Shown: in pieces, positions 23,398 through 32,262 of the stretch
How positions within the stretch are numbered: position 1 is the first letter of the stretch
Layout of the letters: every line of letters begins with the position of its first letter
NCBI GenBank assembly: GCA_039024635.1
Contig: JBCCQA010000009.1
Location: forward strand, 62,001-126,000
Reading direction: 5' to 3'
DNA: 64,000 nt
Origin: Kuafuiihalomonas sp039024635
GTDB lineage: Bacteria; Myxococcota; Kuafuiibacteriia; Kuafuiibacteriales; Kuafuiibacteriaceae
Notes under the pieces: model-generated
The model's database searches: none
What the model was told of the DNA's origin: nothing
What the model saw: the letters and a program-made list of their open reading frames with translations, nothing else
Position numbers and translations under genes: made by a program

Positions 23398-24513
23398 TTG
23401 CACCCCCGCCTTCCCAGCATCCCGGACGAGCACCGCCCCGGGACGGTTCGATTCCTGGAGCGCCTGCACCGAGCTCGAAGTGGGCTTACGGAAGCTCAGC
23501 GCTCCATCGTCGCCGAGCACGTGATCCGACTGGGTGAACGAGGGCGGAACCCAGCCAACACGGGCAACATCGAAGACCTGTTCTTCCATACACTGGCCGA
23601 GACGCAGGACCCTTGTCGCGCATTCGCCCAGGCCCTGGCCGACTCCGCAAAGGTCGTTCCCCTTCCCGAAGACGCGGCCCTATTTCCTTATCTCCGCACC
23701 ATCGATGGCCGCAAAAGCTTCCGACGGGTCGGCGAGCTGTCCCCCATGGCGCCGGGTGACATCATGCTCGTTAGCCACACGATGGTGGCCTACGGCGACC
23801 CCGAGATGTGGCGCTCCGCCCAGGCATTCGTCGCTGCCGGTGCCGAACCCCTCTCCGAGTCGGAGATCGAGGCGCAGGTCTATAAGATGGCCGTCCAATC
23901 CCAGCACCTCCCCTCTTCGGCCTTCGTCATGGGTCGCGCCCGTGGTTTCACCATTGAGTGCCAGCCCATGTACGAGCGGGCGGGCTACGACGACGCTACT
24001 TGGACCAACGCCCAGCGCTTCTATGACATCTGCAGCCGCTTCGATCCCGATTGGTCGATGGCCTTCCGGACCGGAACCGTCCCCGCGAGCTCGGCCTGGA
24101 TCAGCTGGCGAAAGCAGTATCTCGACACCCGTTCTCGACTGCCCGACGAACTTCAGTATCAATTGAGCAGCGACACCCTGACCAACTTCTTGGAAGGAAC
24201 GCTGGAGTCGGGAAAATGGACGGACGCCTCAGTCCAATTCGGCGGCGTGACGCGAGTGGAAGACGTACCGGTCAACGTGGCCCGGATCGTGAATCAGTAC
24301 GTGGCCGAGCACGTCGCCTTACACGATCGCCCGGCTCAAGAGCTCATCGACGCCTGCTCGGCCTCTCTCCTTCGATGGGGGATCGGATTCGTGGGCGGGA
24401 GGGCCGAGGTGGTTACGCTCTCCCCCGAGAAGAGGCGCCAGCTCGAAGCGCAGTTCGCCTCAGCCCGGGCTCGCTTCCAGTCTCAGCCGGTGGCCTCGGA
24501 TCCCTCCCGATGA
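23398..24513 (+). CDS. Hypothetical protein upstream of clpA-like gene
   Basis: A 371-aa protein that I do not recognise. It is soluble by sequence, with no signal peptide or membrane segment. Features include GNIEDLFFHTLAET, a run around GDIMLVSHTMVAYGDP and a C-terminal helical, charged tail. The first available start is a TTG at 23398 with no clear ribosome-binding site, so the true start is uncertain. It ends 13 bp before the ClpA-type unfoldase, so the two are likely co-transcribed; a role as substrate adaptor is only a guess. Confidence 0.6.
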   Translation: MHPRLPSIPDEHRPGTVRFLERLHRARSGLTEAQRSIVAEHVIRLGERGRNPANTGNIEDLFFHTLAETQDPCRAFAQALADSAKVVPLPEDAALFPYLRTIDGRKSFRRVGELSPMAPGDIMLVSHTMVAYGDPEMWRSAQAFVAAGAEPLSESEIEAQVYKMAVQSQHLPSSAFVMGRARGFTIECQPMYERAGYDDATWTNAQRFYDICSRFDPDWSMAFRTGTVPASSAWISWRKQYLDTRSRLPDELQYQLSSDTLTNFLEGTLESGKWTDASVQFGGVTRVEDVPVNVARIVNQYVAEHVALHDRPAQELIDACSASLLRWGIGFVGGRAEVVTLSPEKRRQLEAQFASARARFQSQPVASDPSR

Positions 24514-24526
24514 TACGCCCCTGGGT

Positions 24527-26899
24527 GTGAGCCGCGCGCTGGCCCTCGGAGCGAGCCTTTCTCGGATTCTGAACGAAGCCGAGGACATCGGCCGTAGGCT
24601 GCGCGTTCAGCCCCACAGCGGCCACGTGCTCTTGGCCTTCTTCGTGGTGGGGGGTCGAGGCGCCAAAGTGCTGAAGGACCTCGCCATCGACGAGGACCGC
24701 CTCTTGGAGACTGGCTTGGGCAAGTCCACCGAGGCTCGGAGCGAGGTCCGCGCCCTACTGGAGCGAGCCGCCCTCATCGCGGGCAGCTGCGGTGACGAGC
24801 ACGTCGAGGCGCTTCACGTCCTAGTCGCCATGACCCGCCAAAGGGACAGCGTGGCCCACGGCATGCTGAGTGCGGCCGGCAAGTCGGCGGCGACCATCCG
24901 AGCCCGAGCACTGTCCGTCCTCACCGACGAGTCTCCTCGCTGGGTCACGGTCCGTCCCACTCGCCGGCCCCATCAGGCGACGGCCCGAAGCCGAGTCCCC
25001 GCTTTGTCCGGGCCCCCGACTCCGGCCGGCGCGCCGTCGAGTTTCTTGCCTTCTGCTCCTCCTGATGGCCTGGCCTCGGTTTCGACGGCGCTCGCCCGGG
25101 AGCCTCAGGACACGCCTTGGTCTTTGGACCCAGACCGATTCCCCTGGCTTTCACGACTCGGCCGCAATCTGAGCGAGGAGGCCGCTCGGGGCGAGCTCGA
25201 TGAACTCGTCGGTCGAGAAGACATCGTCGAGAGACTCATCGACGTGCTCGGGAAACGACGAGCCAACAATCCCTGCCTGGTCGGCGAACCCGGCGTGGGC
25301 AAGACGGCGGTGGTGGAAGGCCTGGCAAGACGGAGCATCGAGGCCCCTGAAGGCAGTCGGGCGCGATCCTGGGTGTTCGTCGCTCTGGACGTGGGCACGC
25401 TCCTGGTCGGCACCCATCTCCGAGGCTCCTTCTCCGAGAAGCTCCAAGGACTGAAGGAGGAAGTCGAAGCATCGCAGGGCCGAGTCATCGTCTTTCTGGA
25501 CGAGCTCCACACCTTGATCGGAGCGGGCTCCTCGGGGGACGGACCCCTCGACGCTGCGAACGAGCTCAAAGCCGCCCTTGCGCGAGGACGCTTCCCCTGC
25601 ATCGGCGCGACGACCCCCAGCGAGCACCGGCGATGGATCGAAGGCGATCCGGCGCTCAGTCGTCGCTTCGTCCGGATCGAGGTCCCGGAGCCCAGTCGGG
25701 AGGAGGCGACCCAGCTCCTCTTCCACTTGGCCCCGGTCTATGCCGAGCACCACGGCGTAGGCTACCGGCCCGAGGCTCTGAAGGCCGCAGTTACGCTGTC
25801 CACCCGCTACGTGCCCCACCGGCGGCTGCCCGACAAGGCGCTGTCCTTGGTGGACCTGGCAGGTTCCCGGGCCGCCCGCCAGCAGCGAGAGGTCGACGAA
25901 GAGCTGATGGCAGAACTCGTAGCCGAGCAGACGGGCCTGCCCAAACACCAGCTCGTGGTCGACGATTCCTCACGACTCCTGGCGCTGGAGGCAGAACTCG
26001 AAAAGCGTATCGTAGGACAGACTTCGGCCATTCGCGCGCTGGCCGAGAGCGTGCGTCGCGGTGCCGCAGGGTTCGGCGGCGCCCGACCTCGAGGAGTCTT
26101 CCTGTTCCTGGGGCCCACCGGCGTGGGCAAAACCGAGACGGCCAAGGCCCTGGCCCGTGCCCTCCAAGGACCCACCGAGCCTCTCATCCGTTTCGACATG
26201 AACGAGTTCACGGAAGCCCATACAGTCGCTCGGCTCGTGGGCGCCCCGCCGGGCTACGTGGGCCACGAACGAGGCGGTGAGCTCACCGAGGCGGTTCGAC
26301 GCCACCCCGGTCGGGTCATCCTCTTCGACGAGATCGAGAAGGCCCATCCCGATGTCCAAACACTCCTGTTGGGCCTCCTCGACGAAGGCGCCCTCCGGGA
26401 CGCCCGAGGTCAGCGCCAGGTCTTCACCGAGTCGGTCATCATCATGACGAGCAATGCCGGCTGCACCGACACCCGCCCCGTGATTGGATTCGATAGTCGA
26501 GAAGACGAGCCCGACACCCTTCTAGAGCGCGCTCGCCATGCATTTCCACCCGAGCTCTGGGGGCGCATCTCGGACCGACTGGTCTTCCGCAGCCTGGGTC
26601 GGGAAGAGCTCCTGTCCATCTTGGCCCGAATAGCTGCGGGCTCGAACGCTCGGCTCGCCTCGGAGCGCGGGATTCGCTTCTCCTTGGACCAGGCAGCGAG
26701 CCGTTTTGTCGTCGACCAGTGTGGTGAGGACGGCGCCCGGGCCCTACGGGCGGCCTTCGAGCGTCTGGTCGAAGGCCCCATCGCGCGGAAGATCATGGAG
26801 GCCCGTATCCATGCGGGGGACCACGTCGAGGTTCGAGGGACCCGCGGTCGGCTGCGCTTCTTCGTGGAAGACGAGTCCTTGTCGGGGCGGCCTGGGTGA
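24527..26899 (+). CDS. ClpA-type AAA+ unfoldase
   Basis: A 790-aa protein starting at GTG. A Clp N-domain (residues ~1-140) and a Pro/Ala-rich linker precede the first AAA+ module, with Walker A GEPGVGKTAVVE (~255) and Walker B VIVFLDELH. The second module has GPTGVGKTETAKALA (~530) and VILFDEIEKAHPDV. There is no ClpB-like coiled-coil M domain between them. After MTSNAG the sequence VIGFDS places an IGF tripeptide at the spot of the ClpP-docking loop in ClpA (IGL). It is therefore expected to unfold substrates for ClpP. Whether it is orthologous to clpA cannot be settled here, and no clpS is nearby. Confidence 0.88.
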   Translation: MSRALALGASLSRILNEAEDIGRRLRVQPHSGHVLLAFFVVGGRGAKVLKDLAIDEDRLLETGLGKSTEARSEVRALLERAALIAGSCGDEHVEALHVLVAMTRQRDSVAHGMLSAAGKSAATIRARALSVLTDESPRWVTVRPTRRPHQATARSRVPALSGPPTPAGAPSSFLPSAPPDGLASVSTALAREPQDTPWSLDPDRFPWLSRLGRNLSEEAARGELDELVGREDIVERLIDVLGKRRANNPCLVGEPGVGKTAVVEGLARRSIEAPEGSRARSWVFVALDVGTLLVGTHLRGSFSEKLQGLKEEVEASQGRVIVFLDELHTLIGAGSSGDGPLDAANELKAALARGRFPCIGATTPSEHRRWIEGDPALSRRFVRIEVPEPSREEATQLLFHLAPVYAEHHGVGYRPEALKAAVTLSTRYVPHRRLPDKALSLVDLAGSRAARQQREVDEELMAELVAEQTGLPKHQLVVDDSSRLLALEAELEKRIVGQTSAIRALAESVRRGAAGFGGARPRGVFLFLGPTGVGKTETAKALARALQGPTEPLIRFDMNEFTEAHTVARLVGAPPGYVGHERGGELTEAVRRHPGRVILFDEIEKAHPDVQTLLLGLLDEGALRDARGQRQVFTESVIIMTSNAGCTDTRPVIGFDSREDEPDTLLERARHAFPPELWGRISDRLVFRSLGREELLSILARIAAGSNARLASERGIRFSLDQAASRFVVDQCGEDGARALRAAFERLVEGPIARKIMEARIHAGDHVEVRGTRGRLRFFVEDESLSGRPG

Positions 26900-27876
26900 A
26901 GCTTGAGGGGCCCGCGTGCCGCCGGGCGCTGATCCCGGCCCTGGGCCTGCTCCTTGCTCGATGCGGCGCCCAAGAGCCTGAACTGAGGACGAGCTTTGCC
27001 ACGGAGCTTTTGGAGGCTCCGGCCCGCCGACTTGAGCTGTCCTTCTACGAGACCACTTCTTGCGACGCGCTCTTGGCCCTCGGCCGGGGCGAAGGAGGCC
27101 GAGCCTTCGCCACTCGAACCGTGAGCTATCCACCCCGTCGTGAGGACCAGGCCCTTCGCGATGCCCCGGACGGGGAGTACACCCTGGAGCTCAGAGCGCT
27201 GGACGGTTCGGGCCGCACCGTGGGGCGAGCTTGCCGAAGGGTACAGACGGGGCTCGACCCTATCGAAGTCGAACTCGCGGTCCAGACCCGATGCGGCCCC
27301 TATACGAGGAGCCATCTCGTGCTCGTCATCGAGAGCTCGAGCGAGATGCTGCGTGCGGACATCGGCGTGGGCGAACAGCTCCGACCCGCCACCCGGGAGT
27401 TGCTCCTATCGGGTGACATGCCGGAGGGAAGTCAGCAGGGCGTGATCTCGGCCGGCAGCGATACCGAGCTGTTCGGTCGTTTCGTAGGCCTGGAAGAGGC
27501 CCGGAACCAGGTCGACGCTACGCCGCTGACCGGTCGGTCCCGCCTTTGGGCAGGCATCCAAGAAGGGGTCGAGCTCCTGCGAAGCGAGGCCGACTGCCGA
27601 AGCCTGCCGGCCCTGGTCGTCTTGGCGGGCGGCCCTGAGGACGGAAGTGACGGCACCCTTCCCATCGAAGCTCGGCTCCGAGCCGAAGGCGATCCGGAAG
27701 ACCCAGCAGACGACGTCCTCTTCGTCGGCATCGCCCTCAGCGACCCGGCGCTCGGCGCCCTGGTCGAAGCCGCACCTTCCGACGCCCTCCTCCTGGGGGC
27801 CCAGACCGAATCCGTCCTTCGACTTCAGCTAGCTCGGGCGCGAAACGAACTCATCAGCCGGCTGAACGGATCCTGA
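26896..27876 (+). CDS. Lipoprotein with VWA-like domain
   Basis: A 326-aa protein whose GTG start overlaps the unfoldase stop. The N-terminus ALIPALGLLLARCGAQ carries a lipobox-like LLARC. Residues ~30-130 are beta-rich. From ~145 a von Willebrand A-like fold is suggested by LVLVIESSSEMLRADIG, GVISAGSDTELFGRF and ALVVLAGGPEDGSDG, with a helical linker between them. The MIDAS motif would normally read DxSxS but has ESSSE here, so metal binding may be lost. Coupling to the unfoldase gene is notable because the lipoprotein lies outside the cytosol. Confidence 0.6.
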   Translation: MKLEGPACRRALIPALGLLLARCGAQEPELRTSFATELLEAPARRLELSFYETTSCDALLALGRGEGGRAFATRTVSYPPRREDQALRDAPDGEYTLELRALDGSGRTVGRACRRVQTGLDPIEVELAVQTRCGPYTRSHLVLVIESSSEMLRADIGVGEQLRPATRELLLSGDMPEGSQQGVISAGSDTELFGRFVGLEEARNQVDATPLTGRSRLWAGIQEGVELLRSEADCRSLPALVVLAGGPEDGSDGTLPIEARLRAEGDPEDPADDVLFVGIALSDPALGALVEAAPSDALLLGAQTESVLRLQLARARNELISRLNGS

Positions 27877-27885
27877 CGAGCGCCG

Positions 27886-29004
27886 TCAGCGGGAGCCCGG
27901 CGCCGGGGCCTCTTTCTTGGAGCCCTCCAGCACCGAACCGGGCGGACGTCCGAGCTTGGTCCAGTCGACCTGGAGGCTGGAAGGCGGTTCCCGCCCATCA
28001 GGCCCAGCCGACGATGGAGGTGGAGGTGCGCGCCGCGCCTCTTGGGCCTTGGCCTTCCGGGGCGCCTTCTTGGCGGATGGACCAGGGCGACGGGAACGAC
28101 GGGGCAGCGGCGTCTCGGCCGCCGAAGCAGTGGGCGGCGGCGCCTCGCGCTCGGTTGTCGGTACCGCAACGGGAGTGGACAGAGCCTCCAGACGGTCGAG
28201 TATGGCTCGGTCGCCCGCGACGAGTTCCAGAGGGCCCATGTCCTCCAGCCCTCGACTGGGTCGCCCTGGAACTGCCCAGCGGCCCAGCGGATCTCGAAGG
28301 AGGGGCGTGACGCCCTCGACATAGACCAGGCGGCCTTCGACGGACCGCCGTGGGACCAGCAGCGCGTCCCGTTGCACGAACACGAAGGACTCGGCCGGCG
28401 CCGTCACCTGAAGCAGGCCGGCCCGAGGGCCTGGACGCGGCTCGAGTTCGAGGACGGAGGCCAACGGCGTGACTCGACCGCCTTTCTCCAAGCGCAGCCC
28501 GCTCCCCGTCGGGAGTGAACGCTCGCCCACCTTCAGCTCCGAAAGACCGGCCAGGAGCGCGCCCTCCGCTCGAACCCACAGTCCAAAGCGTCGCCCCTCG
28601 ATGGTCTCACCCGCCGCCCGCACCACGAATGGTGCGTCGGCCTCCACCCGAAGGCGTCCCTCACTCAGCCGAAGACCTTCGTGACCAAGGAAAAAGCGAG
28701 CGCCCTCGTCCATGGCGAGCCGAGCTCCGCCGAAGCGCACTTCGAGCTGCCCCTCCTGGAGCGTCACCAGACTGGGTGTCTGTAGCGCACCTTCGCGAAG
28801 CAGGGCCTCGATGCGGCGGCCGGATAGGGTGTGGGCCACTACGGCCCGCCCTTCGAGCTTCGCCACGAGCGCTCTTGTGGACGAAGGTACGGGCGTCGGT
28901 GTCGGCGCGATTGGGCTGGTGTCGCTGGCGCGCAGCAGAGGCGAAAGCCCGAGTCCGCTCGCGGCCAGAAGCAGGATGGATTGCGCTACGAGTCTGAACA
29001 TCAC
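27886..29004 (-). CDS. FecR-like secreted protein
   Basis: A 372-aa protein with an N-terminal signal or anchor (LVAQSILLLAASGLGLSPLL). Residues ~45-180 resemble a FecR-type beta domain: LREGALQTPSLVTLQEGQLE, VRFGGARLAMDEGARFFL and LSEGRLRVEADAPFVVR. The C-terminal third is a Pro/Ala/Lys/Arg-rich disordered tail (RRSRRPGPSAKKAPRKAKAQ). It is the last gene of the four-gene TPR operon and overlaps the DUF4388 gene by 4 bp. There is no sigma factor nearby, so a TonB/sigma signalling role is unlikely. Confidence 0.65.
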   Translation of the reverse strand: MMFRLVAQSILLLAASGLGLSPLLRASDTSPIAPTPTPVPSSTRALVAKLEGRAVVAHTLSGRRIEALLREGALQTPSLVTLQEGQLEVRFGGARLAMDEGARFFLGHEGLRLSEGRLRVEADAPFVVRAAGETIEGRRFGLWVRAEGALLAGLSELKVGERSLPTGSGLRLEKGGRVTPLASVLELEPRPGPRAGLLQVTAPAESFVFVQRDALLVPRRSVEGRLVYVEGVTPLLRDPLGRWAVPGRPSRGLEDMGPLELVAGDRAILDRLEALSTPVAVPTTEREAPPPTASAAETPLPRRSRRPGPSAKKAPRKAKAQEARRAPPPPSSAGPDGREPPSSLQVDWTKLGRPPGSVLEGSKKEAPAPGSR

Positions 29005-30149
29005 TCCGCCGGTGGGAGGAGCGTATATCGGTCTTCGTCTCGACGGTAGAAATAGGCCCGCTCGAATGGGAAGCGAAGATCGTCGGCCGTCAGGATCCGG
29101 GCGTCGACGAGGGCGTTCAGCTCATCGGGGTAGGCACCAAAGGAATAGCGGTAGATCTCCAAGGCACGGCGCAAGACGTGAAGCTGGGGTTGGGCCCAAT
29201 GCTGACGGCGAACCTCTTTCCGGACGATATCTCTTTGACGGGTGCCCTGCGCGGCCTGCGCGGCCAATCCGGCCAGAACCAGAACCAGCCCCGCGCTAAT
29301 GCCGACCCGAACGAAGATTCCCAGGACCCGCCGGGCCCGCTGAGCCGGAGTGAGCGGGATCGGACCCAGATCCGCTGAAAGTGCCTTGGGTTGGACCAGG
29401 CGGACGAAGCCACTCGAGACCAGGGTCGTGATGGCACGGCATGCCTCGAATTCCCCCAATCGACTCTCGTCGATGACCTGCTGGATGGTCTTGCGGCTAT
29501 CGGAGAGGGCGAAGACGCTGCGCTCATTGGGACCGATGTCGGAGGGATCACCGGCCCCCTCGGCGAAGGACGAGAAGTCGATGTCGCTGGTCTGCGAAGC
29601 GGCGGGCAAGAGCTCCTGCAGTCGAACGATAACCCACTGATAGGAAGGAAGACGCTCTCGGATGGCGGGCCACTCGTCCATCATCCGTACCCCGTTCATG
29701 ACGATGGTCTCGGCGCCGATGGGCGGCACGCCCTCCGGCGACAGGTCGACCTGCGTCGACTCGAATTCGTAGGTGCCCGTGTTCCAGTCGAAAAGCTTGT
29801 AGATCGTCTCGGTGGTCTGAAGCGTCGCGAACTCTCGAACGTCGGCCGGGGTGGCGTAACCGAGCTCGATGAGTACGGCTCCCAAGCGCTTCAAGGTCCG
29901 CTGCTGGGCCTCCAAGGCTCGGTCGAGCTGCTCGGGGGTCACGATGGCCGCACGCACCATGAGGGAACCGAAGAGCATGTCTTCGGGACGGGTCACGTTC
30001 TCCGCCCGGGTCACCGCCCCCTCCCTGAAGTAGACCCGGACTTCGTCCACGTCGTTGCTCAGGACCAGGACGCCCGTCTTGGCCTGCTGCCCGATGAGCT
30101 GGAAGATGTCGGCGACTCCAAAGTCCCGAATGGTTCCTTTGAGCGCCAC
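29001..30149 (-). CDS. DUF4388 protein with membrane segment and pseudopilin-like tail
   Basis: A 382-aa protein from a GTG start two bases after the upstream stop codon. The N-terminus VALKGTIRDFGVADIFQLIG matches the DUF4388 (PatA-type) domain common in Myxococcota. A region like RPEDMLFGSLMVRAAIVT with further helices follows. One membrane helix (RVGISAGLVLVLAGLAAQAA, near residue 310) precedes a tail resembling the periplasmic part of type II pseudopilin GspG (LRRALEIYRYSFGAYPDELNA). No prepilin peptidase site is present. The combination is unusual. Confidence 0.7.
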   Translation of the reverse strand: MALKGTIRDFGVADIFQLIGQQAKTGVLVLSNDVDEVRVYFREGAVTRAENVTRPEDMLFGSLMVRAAIVTPEQLDRALEAQQRTLKRLGAVLIELGYATPADVREFATLQTTETIYKLFDWNTGTYEFESTQVDLSPEGVPPIGAETIVMNGVRMMDEWPAIRERLPSYQWVIVRLQELLPAASQTSDIDFSSFAEGAGDPSDIGPNERSVFALSDSRKTIQQVIDESRLGEFEACRAITTLVSSGFVRLVQPKALSADLGPIPLTPAQRARRVLGIFVRVGISAGLVLVLAGLAAQAAQGTRQRDIVRKEVRRQHWAQPQLHVLRRALEIYRYSFGAYPDELNALVDARILTADDLRFPFERAYFYRRDEDRYTLLPPAE

Positions 30150-30151
30150 TT

Positions 30152-32206
30152 TCAGCGCTCCCAGCTCTTGAGCAGGGACCAAGCCGAGGTGACGAGCATG
30201 GCCGAGCCAATGGCGAAGACCGCTGCCTGTCGCGCCTCGGGCCCGACGTAGATTCGCCAGGCCGAAACGCCGAGCAGGGGAAGAAGTAGGAGCCCGGCGC
30301 CGCATAGCAAGATACCGAAAGCGAAGAACACCCCTTGCAGAGGTCGGTCGTTCCAGGCGAGGCCAAGTCCCATCGGTCCCAGCAAGCGCTCGGTCCAACG
30401 TCGGCGGCGCTGGTAGCTTCGAACCTCAGCCTCCTTCTCCAGCCTCATCTTGGGCTCGACGGCCACCGCGGTCACGAAGACCGAGACACACTGCTCACAG
30501 ATGGGCTGCTTGGCCCGGCCCGCCGGTCGACCGCACTTTCCGCAGGCGGTCGAAAGGCGCCGGCGCATCCGCAGGAAGAAGACGCTCAGGACGGCCAAGA
30601 CACCCACCACGAAGGGGTACCAGCCGACTTGGGTGCGACCGCCGATGGGTGTCCAGAGCTCGGCCACCAGGGCCTGCTCCTGCTCGGGCGGATGGTCACC
30701 GATATGGGACCAAAGCAAGGAGTCGGGGAGCGGGACCTCCAAGAGGCGTTGAGCTGAAGCCCGGGCGCCGTCGCTTTCGGTGAACTCAGCAGTGAGCTTT
30801 GGATCTAAAGCTCTCGCTTCGAGCAGAAGCGCATCGGCCTCCTCGAACTTGCCCTCGTCGGCCAGGAGTAGAGACAGATTCAGGCGAGGCTCGACGAGTT
30901 GAGACGCTTTGGCCGCCCGTCGAAAAGCGTCTTTAGCCTCTCGTCCCGCCTCTTCCAGGTAGGCGAGCACGGCCCAGTTGTTGAGGCTCTGGGGATCGTC
31001 TGGGGCGAGCCCCAAGACCTGGGCGTAGTGACGTTTGGCTGCGACGAGATCCCCTGACTGACGGGCCCGATGGGCCCGGACCTGAGCCAAGAGTCGGCGA
31101 TGCTCCGGTCGAGCATCCTCTGATAGAGCGTCCAGAAGCGCTCGCTCTCTTGACGCAAGGCTCTCTCCGAGGGCCGAAGCCAGGACGTCAGTCTCGGAGC
31201 CATGAAATAGAACGAAAGCCCCAAGCTGCTGAAGAGCCACCGGCGTAAAGGCCAGCGCGAGGGCGAAGACTGCGCTGATGAAGCGCTCGGTGAGAGACTG
31301 ATAGGGGAGGACGACGGCGAGGGCGACCGCGACGCTGACCCAAAGGCCGAAGCCGAGGGCCATGGGAAGCGCGATGAGCACCAACAAGGCCAAGGTCAGC
31401 TCCCCCATGCCGAGAACGCCGGGGAGTCCCAAAGAGAGGTCGTGGGCCGGGTACGGCAAGTACTTGAACACCTGAAGTACGGCGTAGCCGACGATGAGAA
31501 TCGCCAAGCCCAGGAGAAAGCTGCCGAAAGCCCAAGCCCAAAAAGTGACGGCATTTCGAAAAGCGGTCGTCCAGGCGACAAGTAGGTCAGCGAAGGCCGC
31601 GCCTATCTGAACGACCTGTGTGAAGTCCTGACGAACCAGGGTGGTCATCGCCATCCAATGAGCAGCCGGGAGGTCGGGCGCGAGGCGACCGGCGGCCTGG
31701 GCCCGCTCCACCGCCAGGTCGATCTGGTCTTGCTGAAGGGCAACCTGGGCTTCGCGCAGCACCACGCCGGCCGCGACGAGCATGTTTCGAATCCCCAGGC
31801 TGCGCTTCACCTCGAGGAGCTCTTGGAGGGCCACGTCGGCCGCCTCGAAATCCCCGCGGGCCAGAGCATCGGCCCGAGCCTGGAGTCGCTCCCGGGTGGC
31901 CGACTCGGTGACCACTTCCGGACCGGAGGGCTCGACCTCGGGGAGCTCGGCCTTGGGGCCATCCCGCTCGGCGGTGGCGAGGGAGCCTCGACCGGCGCGA
32001 ACGCGACGGATCTGCGGCTTGGGATCTTGAGTCAAGGCCGGAACGGGGGCCACCTCCTGGGGTGGAGGAGGCGCGGGGGTAGGTTCGTCGAAGTTCTCTT
32101 CGAGGCCCGGAGCCTCGACCTCGGTTTCGTCCGGACCTTCGAACTGGGAAGGGTCGAAATCCGGCGGCGCTTGCCCTAGCAGCCAGCAGAGCAGGAGCGT
32201 GCCCAT
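30152..32206 (-). CDS. Membrane TPR protein with zinc-ribbon motif
   Basis: A 684-aa protein. The leader MGTLLLCWLLGQAPPD looks like a short signal. A Pro/Glu-rich segment and a helical TPR-like region (about residues 110-205) follow, then several hydrophobic helices (around FLLGLAILIVGYAVLQVF and LLVLIALPMALGFG), a second TPR stretch (residues ~370-480), two cysteine pairs (CGKCG, CEQC) and three C-terminal membrane helices. It lies between the 3685-aa TPR gene and the DUF4388 gene, 38 bp after the former's stop when counted from the in-frame TTG at 32224. Function unknown; an envelope scaffold is plausible. Confidence 0.7.
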   Translation of the reverse strand: MGTLLLCWLLGQAPPDFDPSQFEGPDETEVEAPGLEENFDEPTPAPPPPQEVAPVPALTQDPKPQIRRVRAGRGSLATAERDGPKAELPEVEPSGPEVVTESATRERLQARADALARGDFEAADVALQELLEVKRSLGIRNMLVAAGVVLREAQVALQQDQIDLAVERAQAAGRLAPDLPAAHWMAMTTLVRQDFTQVVQIGAAFADLLVAWTTAFRNAVTFWAWAFGSFLLGLAILIVGYAVLQVFKYLPYPAHDLSLGLPGVLGMGELTLALLVLIALPMALGFGLWVSVAVALAVVLPYQSLTERFISAVFALALAFTPVALQQLGAFVLFHGSETDVLASALGESLASRERALLDALSEDARPEHRRLLAQVRAHRARQSGDLVAAKRHYAQVLGLAPDDPQSLNNWAVLAYLEEAGREAKDAFRRAAKASQLVEPRLNLSLLLADEGKFEEADALLLEARALDPKLTAEFTESDGARASAQRLLEVPLPDSLLWSHIGDHPPEQEQALVAELWTPIGGRTQVGWYPFVVGVLAVLSVFFLRMRRRLSTACGKCGRPAGRAKQPICEQCVSVFVTAVAVEPKMRLEKEAEVRSYQRRRRWTERLLGPMGLGLAWNDRPLQGVFFAFGILLCGAGLLLLPLLGVSAWRIYVGPEARQAAVFAIGSAMLVTSAWSLLKSWER

Positions 32207-32262
32207 CCTGGGATCAGGTAGCAAAGCCTGGAGATCGCGGCAATTCGGCGACCGGCTTCAGC

